DNA from: Solimonas sp. K1W22B-7
GTDB lineage: Bacteria > Pseudomonadota > Gammaproteobacteria > Nevskiales > Nevskiaceae
Assembly: GCF_003428335.1 (NCBI RefSeq)
Contig: NZ_CP031704.1
Span: forward strand, 3,348,001-3,412,000
Direction of reading: 5' to 3'
Length of the DNA: 64,000 nt
Shown: positions 59,528 through 64,000 of the stretch, piece after piece
How the letters are laid out: each line of letters starts with the position of its first letter
Numbering within the stretch: the stretch's first letter is position 1
Translations under genes and position numbers: made by a program
Notes under the pieces: model-generated
What the model was told of the DNA's origin: nothing
The model's input: the letters and a program-made list of their open reading frames with translations, nothing else
The model's database searches: none

Positions 59528-61402
59528 TTAGCGCTTGTCCGGCTGCCATTCCCGTATCAGCGCCGTGAAGTCCCAGCCGTACTCGTCCAGCTTCTTCGCG
59601 CCCACACCCGGGATTCCCGCGAAGGCGTCCTGATCGGTGGGGCGCTCGCGGGCCATGGCCCTGAGGCTGGCGTCGTTGAAGACCACGTAGGGCGGCACGC
59701 CGTGCTCGGTGGCGATCTTCTTGCGCAGGGCGCGCAGGGCCTCGAACAGGCCGTCCTCTTCCGAATCCGGCACCACTCCGGCAGCGACCGCGGCCTTGGC
59801 CGCCCTGCCCTTGCCGCTGCCCCTGGCCGCCGCCACCGGCGCGGCCATCTGCACCGTGCGCTCGCCGCGCAGCACCTCCCAGCTCGCCGCGTTGAGCAAC
59901 AGCACCGGGTAGCCGTCGTGGGTTTCCTCCAGCACGCCCTGCTGCAGCAGCGAGCGGGTCAGGGAGCGCCAGTCTTCCGCCGAGCGGCCGGCGCCGATGC
60001 CGTAGACCGTGAGCGTATCGTGGCCCGCCGAGATCAGCTTCTCGGTCTTGGCCCCGCGCAGGATGTCGATCACGGTGCCGGCGCCGTAGCGCTGGCGGCG
60101 CTGCGCCAGCCGGGCGACAGCGGACAGCAGCTGCTTGGCCTCGAGCGTCCAGTCCTGCAGCGGGCGCGGGTTGATGCAGTTGTCGCAGTTGCCGCAGCTG
60201 CCGGGATGCGGCTCGCCGAAGTAGCGCAACTGCACGGCGCGGCGGCATTCGGTGCTGTCGGCGTAGTCCAGCACCTGGCGCAGCTGCTGGCGGGCGATGC
60301 GCTGCTCGTCCTCCAGCGGTTCGCCGGTCTGCGGATGGACCTTCTGCGCGATCAGGAACTCGGCGGTGCGGATGTCGCCCATGCCGAAGTACAGGATGCA
60401 GCCCGCCGGCTCGCCGTCGCGGCCGGCACGGCCGGCCTCCTGGTAGTAGCCCTCCATCGAGCGCGGCAGGTCGTAGTGGATCACCCAGCGCACGTCGGGC
60501 TTGTTGATGCCCATGCCGAAGGCGACGGTGGCCACCATCACCTGCACGTCGTCGCGGATGTAGCGGTCCTGGTGCTCGCGGCGGGTCTCGCCGTCCAGGC
60601 CGGCGTGGTACGGCAGCGCGGCGATGCCGGCAGCCTGCAGCTCGGAGGACAGTTCGTCGACGCGCTTGCGCGACAGGCAGTAGACGATGCCCGAACCGCG
60701 GGTGGAGCGGGCATGCGCCAGCAGTTCGTCGAAGCTGCGCGCGCCGCGCGGCTTGACCGCGTAATAGAGGTTGGGCCGGTTGAAGCTGGCGACGTGCAGC
60801 GCCGGCTGGTGCAGGCTGAGCTGCCGGGCGATGTCCTCGCGCACGCGCTGCGTGGCGGTGGCGGTGAAAGCGAACACCGGCACGTCGCTGAACAGCTCGC
60901 GCAGGCGGCTGAGCTGGCGGTACTCCGGGCGGAAGTCATGGCCCCACTCGGAAACGCAGTGCGCCTCGTCGATGGTGAAGGCCGAAATGCCCACGGTTTC
61001 GCGCAGCGGCTGCAGGAAGCTCTCGATGAAACCCGGGCTGAGCAGGCGCTCCGGCGCCACGTACAGCAGGCGGGTCTCGCCGCGCCGCAGCGCCTGGATG
61101 CGCTGCGCCGCCTCGGCACCGCTGAGCGTGGAATTGAGAAAGGTGGCGGCAATGCCGTTGTCGGCCAGCAGGCGCACCTGGTCCTGCATCAGCGCGATCA
61201 GCGGCGACACCACCACCATCACGCCTTCCTTCAGCAGCGCCGGCAGTTGGAAGCACAGCGACTTGCCGCCACCGGTGGGCATGATCGCCAGCAGGTCGCG
61301 CCCGGCCAGTGCGTCGCGCACCACGGCCTCCTGGCCGGGGCGGAAGCTGTCGAAGCCGAAGTGGCGCTTGAGTTCGGCGTGCAGCGGATCTGTGGCGGTC
61401 AT
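59528..61402 (-). CDS. recQ: ATP-dependent DNA helicase RecQ
   Basis: This 624-residue SF2 helicase has motif I MPTGGGKSLCFQLPAL, motif II DEAHCVSEWGHDFRPEY with the aromatic-rich loop, FTATATQRV, and motif VI QEAGRAGRDG. A four-cysteine zinc site (CRRAVQLRYFGEPHPGSCGN then CDNC), a winged-helix domain and an HRDC domain (LFEALRALRKKIATEHGVPP) follow. It unwinds DNA during RecF-pathway repair. It ends convergent to the flavin reductase gene. Confidence 0.97.
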   Translation of the reverse strand: MTATDPLHAELKRHFGFDSFRPGQEAVVRDALAGRDLLAIMPTGGGKSLCFQLPALLKEGVMVVVSPLIALMQDQVRLLADNGIAATFLNSTLSGAEAAQRIQALRRGETRLLYVAPERLLSPGFIESFLQPLRETVGISAFTIDEAHCVSEWGHDFRPEYRQLSRLRELFSDVPVFAFTATATQRVREDIARQLSLHQPALHVASFNRPNLYYAVKPRGARSFDELLAHARSTRGSGIVYCLSRKRVDELSSELQAAGIAALPYHAGLDGETRREHQDRYIRDDVQVMVATVAFGMGINKPDVRWVIHYDLPRSMEGYYQEAGRAGRDGEPAGCILYFGMGDIRTAEFLIAQKVHPQTGEPLEDEQRIARQQLRQVLDYADSTECRRAVQLRYFGEPHPGSCGNCDNCINPRPLQDWTLEAKQLLSAVARLAQRRQRYGAGTVIDILRGAKTEKLISAGHDTLTVYGIGAGRSAEDWRSLTRSLLQQGVLEETHDGYPVLLLNAASWEVLRGERTVQMAAPVAAARGSGKGRAAKAAVAAGVVPDSEEDGLFEALRALRKKIATEHGVPPYVVFNDASLRAMARERPTDQDAFAGIPGVGAKKLDEYGWDFTALIREWQPDKR

Positions 61403-61422
61403 GCCCTGGGGCCCTCAGCCCC

Positions 61423-62928
61423 TCAGGCCTCCGGGCGCATCTGCGGAAACAGCAGCACGTCCCTGATGCTCGCCGAATCCGTCAGGAACATCACCAGGCG
61501 GTCGATGCCGATGCCCACGCCGGCGGTCGGCGGCAGGCCGTATTCCAGGGCGCGGATGTAGTCGGCGTCGAACACCATGGCCTCGTCGTCGCCGGCATCC
61601 TTGGCGACCACCTGGGCCTTGAAGCGGCCGGCCTGGTCGTCGGGATCGTTCAGCTCGGAGAAACCGTTGGCGACTTCACGGCCGCCGATGAAGAACTCGA
61701 AGCGGTCGGTGACCTCCGGGTTGGCGTCGCTGCGGCGCGCCAGCGGGGACACTTCCGTCGGGTACTCGGTGATGAAGGTCGGGTCCAGCAGCGTGGTCTC
61801 GACGGTCTGCTCGAAGATTTCGGTCAGCAGCTTGCCGGCGCCGTAGTCCTTCCTGACATCGCCGCCGACCTTCTTGCAGAAAGCCGCCAGGTACTCGCGA
61901 TCCCCGGCCTGGGTCACATCGAAGTCGGGGTTGTTGCGCAGCACCGCTTCCTTCATGGTCCAGCGGTTGAAGGGGCGCTCCATGTCGTACTCGCGGCCAC
62001 CGTAGCTGAGCTTGCCGCTGCCGTTCACCGTGATCGCGGCGTCGCGCACCATGGTCTCGACCAGGTCCATCGCGTCGCGGTAGTCGGCGTAGGCCTGGTA
62101 GAACTCCAGCATGGTGAACTCGGGATTGTGCCGGGTGGACAGGCCCTCGTTGCGGAAATTGCGGTTGATCTCGTAGACCTTCTCGAAGCCGCCCACCACC
62201 AGGCGCTTGAGATAAAGCTCCGGGGCGATGCGCAGGTACAGGTCACGGTCCAGCGCGTTGTGGTGCGTGATGAAGGGCCGCGCGGTGGCGCCGCCGGGGA
62301 TCGGCTGCAGCATCGGCGTCTCGACTTCGAAGAAGCCCAGCGAGTCGAGGAAGTTGCGGATGAAGCGCACGGTCTGGCCGCGCTTTTCGAACACGCGGCG
62401 GACTTCCGGGTTGACGATCAGGTCGACGTAGCGCTGGCGGTAGCGGATCTCGGTATCGGTCAGGCCCGCCCACTTGTCCGGCAGCGGCCGCACGGTCTTG
62501 TTCAGCAGCTGGATGCTGCTGACGCGCAGCGACAGCTCGCCGGCCTTGGTGCGCATCAGCGTGCCGATGGCGCCGACGATGTCGCCCACGTCCCAGGTCT
62601 TGAAGTCGTTGTAGGCCTCTTCGCCCAGCGCGTTCATCTGCACGAACAGCTGGATGCGGCCGGACTGGTCCTGCATCTCGACGAAGCTGACCTTGCCCTG
62701 CCCGCGCTTGGCCATCAGGCGGCCGGCGACGCGGAACTCGGTGGTGTCGGTCTCCAGCGAGGCGGCGTCGCGCTCGCCGTAGCTGCCGTGCAGGAACTCC
62801 GCCATGGTGTCGCGGCGGAAATCGTTGGGGTAGGCATCGCCCTGGGCGCGCAGCTTGTCCAGCTTCTCGCGCCGCGCCGCCATGACGTAGTTCTCGTCCT
62901 GCGGCGGCTGCTTCTGTTCTTCGGTCAT
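61423..62928 (-). CDS. lysS: Lysyl-tRNA synthetase, class II
   Basis: This 501-residue enzyme has an OB-fold anticodon-binding domain in the first ~150 residues, then class II motif 2 ([20 protein letters not shown]) and motif 3 ([20 protein letters not shown]). It charges tRNA-Lys in the cytoplasm. It starts three bases after the prfB stop codon, the usual prfB-lysS arrangement. Confidence 0.97.
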   Translation of the reverse strand: MTEEQKQPPQDENYVMAARREKLDKLRAQGDAYPNDFRRDTMAEFLHGSYGERDAASLETDTTEFRVAGRLMAKRGQGKVSFVEMQDQSGRIQLFVQMNALGEEAYNDFKTWDVGDIVGAIGTLMRTKAGELSLRVSSIQLLNKTVRPLPDKWAGLTDTEIRYRQRYVDLIVNPEVRRVFEKRGQTVRFIRNFLDSLGFFEVETPMLQPIPGGATARPFITHHNALDRDLYLRIAPELYLKRLVVGGFEKVYEINRNFRNEGLSTRHNPEFTMLEFYQAYADYRDAMDLVETMVRDAAITVNGSGKLSYGGREYDMERPFNRWTMKEAVLRNNPDFDVTQAGDREYLAAFCKKVGGDVRKDYGAGKLLTEIFEQTVETTLLDPTFITEYPTEVSPLARRSDANPEVTDRFEFFIGGREVANGFSELNDPDDQAGRFKAQVVAKDAGDDEAMVFDADYIRALEYGLPPTAGVGIGIDRLVMFLTDSASIRDVLLFPQMRPEA

Positions 62929-62931
62929 GGC

Positions 62932-64000
62932 TTAGAGGCCTTGCTTCAAGCTTGCTTCGATAAAGGGATCGAGGTTGCCGTCCAGCACCTTCTGCGTGTC
63001 GGCGATTTCCACGCCGGTGCGCAGGTCCTTGATGCGGGACTGGTCGAGCACGTAGGAGCGGATCTGGCTGCCCCATTCGATGTCGCTCTTGGAATCCTCG
63101 ACCTTCTGCTTCTCGGTGTTGCGCTTCTGCAACTCGGCGTCGTACAGCTTGGCCGCCAGCATCTTCATCGCGCGGTCGCGGTTGGCGTGCTGCGAGCGCT
63201 GCGTCTGGCAGGCCACGACGATGCCACTGGGGATGTGCTTGATGCGGATCGCCGACTCGGTCTTGTTGACGTGCTGGCCGCCGGCGCCCGAGGAGCGGAA
63301 GGTCGCCACTTCCAGGTCGGCCGGGTTGATGTCGATCTTGATGTTGTCGTCCACTTCCGGCGAGACGAACACGCCCGCGAAGGAGGTGTGGCGGCGGTTG
63401 CCGGAGTCGAACGGCGACTTGCGCACCAGGCGATGCACGCCGGTCTCGGTGCGCAGCCAGCCATAGGCGTAGGAGCCCTCGATGAACAGGCTGGCCGACT
63501 TGAGGCCGGCGACTTCGCCATCGGAGCGCTCCAGCAGTTCCACCTTGAAGCCCTTGCCCTCGGCCCAGCGGATGTACATGCGCAGCAGGATGTCGGCCCA
63601 GTCCTGGGCCTCGGTGCCGCCGGCACCGGCCTGCAGTTCGACGTAGGCGTTGGCGGTGTCCATTTCGCCGCTGAACATGCGGCGGAATTCCATGTCGTCG
63701 GCCAGCTTGCCGAGCTTGACCACATCGCGCTCGACCTCGGCGACCGTGGCGGCGTCGCCCTCGGCCTCGGCCATCTCCAGCAGGTCGGTGGCGTCGTTGA
63801 GGCCATTGCTGGCCCGGTCGATGGACTCGATCACGTCCTGCAGCACGGCGCGCTCGCGGCCCAGGGCCTGGGCGTACTCCGGCTTGTTCCAGACCTCCCC
63901 GCCCTCCAGCTCGGCGTTTACCTCGGCCAGGCGGTCCTTCTTGTTATCGTAGTCAAAGATAGCCCCGGAGCGCGTCGAAACGCGCTCGCAGGGCCGTGAT
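62932..64000 (-). CDS. prfB: Peptide chain release factor 2, 5' end outside the window
   Basis: RF2 recognises UGA and UAA. The tripeptide anticodon SPF appears in [18 protein letters not shown] and the GGQ hydrolysis motif in [16 protein letters not shown]. The reading frame shifts at 63952-63958: upstream, the frame reads [15 protein letters not shown] then stops at TGA, and after a +1 slip continues [20 protein letters not shown]. This is the well-known autoregulatory frameshift, so the gene is not broken. The first few codons lie to the right of position 64000. Confidence 0.95.
   Translation of the reverse strand, partial: SRPCERVSTRSGAIFDYDNKKDRLAEVNAELEGGEVWNKPEYAQALGRERAVLQDVIESIDRASNGLNDATDLLEMAEAEGDAATVAEVERDVVKLGKLADDMEFRRMFSGEMDTANAYVELQAGAGGTEAQDWADILLRMYIRWAEGKGFKVELLERSDGEVAGLKSASLFIEGSYAYGWLRTETGVHRLVRKSPFDSGNRRHTSFAGVFVSPEVDDNIKIDINPADLEVATFRSSGAGGQHVNKTESAIRIKHIPSGIVVACQTQRSQHANRDRAMKMLAAKLYDAELQKRNTEKQKVEDSKSDIEWGSQIRSYVLDQSRIKDLRTGVEIADTQKVLDGNLDPFIEASLKQGL
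63952..63972 (-). promoter_or_regulatory. prfB programmed +1 frameshift site
   Basis: On the minus strand the sequence reads CTCCGGGGC-TAT-CTT-TGA-C. CTT TGA C is the slippery codon plus in-frame stop found in most prfB genes. The upstream CGGGGC takes the place of the AGGGGG internal Shine-Dalgarno-like element and matches it less well. Low RF2 gives slow UGA reading and more frameshifting, so RF2 regulates itself. Confidence 0.93.

Overview
The window is a high-GC chromosomal segment of a gammaproteobacterium. The housekeeping order (tRNA-Leu, queA, tgt; yajC, secD, secF; prfB, lysS) fits that class. The lipid-related genes (a WS/DGAT acyltransferase, a DUF1302 outer-membrane protein, an acyl-CoA dehydrogenase) and the many secreted lipoproteins suggest a Nevskiales/Solimonas-like or Xanthomonadales-like organism. 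That placement is inferred from gene content only; no 16S gene is present.

Region 1 (1-15815) is a surface polysaccharide locus. A minus-strand run reads Wzy/ligase-type polymerase, Wzc tyrosine kinase, GT4, OafA-type acyltransferase with an SGNH domain, GT2, HAD phosphatase, nucleotidyltransferase-kinase fusion, second nucleotidyltransferase, CDP-6-deoxy-glucoseen reductase, and the start of glucose-1-phosphate cytidylyltransferase. It implies a CDP-deoxysugar plus an unusual kinase/nucleotidyltransferase-activated substituent. A second acyltransferase and a CapD/WbpM-type dehydratase interrupted by a one-base frameshift complete the locus.

Region 2 (16129-39318) carries the Sec accessory genes secF, secD and yajC, and about 17 kb away tgt, queA and tRNA-Leu. 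These often form one cluster, so here it appears split. The intervening genes are a UDP-glucuronate-epimerase-like enzyme, an acyl-CoA dehydrogenase, glutathione peroxidase, a six-gene overlapping cluster (solute-binding-like protein, TelA, SBP-VWA fusion, XpaC-like, small membrane protein, YpfJ-like zinc protease), a TetR regulator divergent from a flavin amine oxidase, a REP-associated transposase with its REP hairpins, a low-GC orphan gene, a DUF1501/DUF1800 pair and an 81-residue secreted protein. The TelA/XpaC/VWA cluster is the best candidate for an under-described system.

Region 3 (39397-54881) holds envelope and periplasmic functions: a purple-acid-phosphatase-like protein, a GH31 lipoprotein, an HD-domain hydrolase, a PHB-depolymerase-like esterase, two two-component systems each next to a DUF4382-like lipoprotein, a GST, an EF-hand protein, and NHL-repeat and BIG2-type lipoproteins.

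Region 4 (54892-64000) contains a WS/DGAT enzyme divergent from a DUF1302 outer-membrane protein and a flavin reductase-MarR fusion, then recQ, lysS and prfB. prfB carries a recognisable programmed +1 frameshift site and runs off the right edge.

Repeats are prominent. Three families of REP-like hairpins sit mostly between convergent gene ends, and one 270-bp nested foldback element has 34-bp terminal inverted repeats. No CRISPR array, rRNA or prophage was seen.
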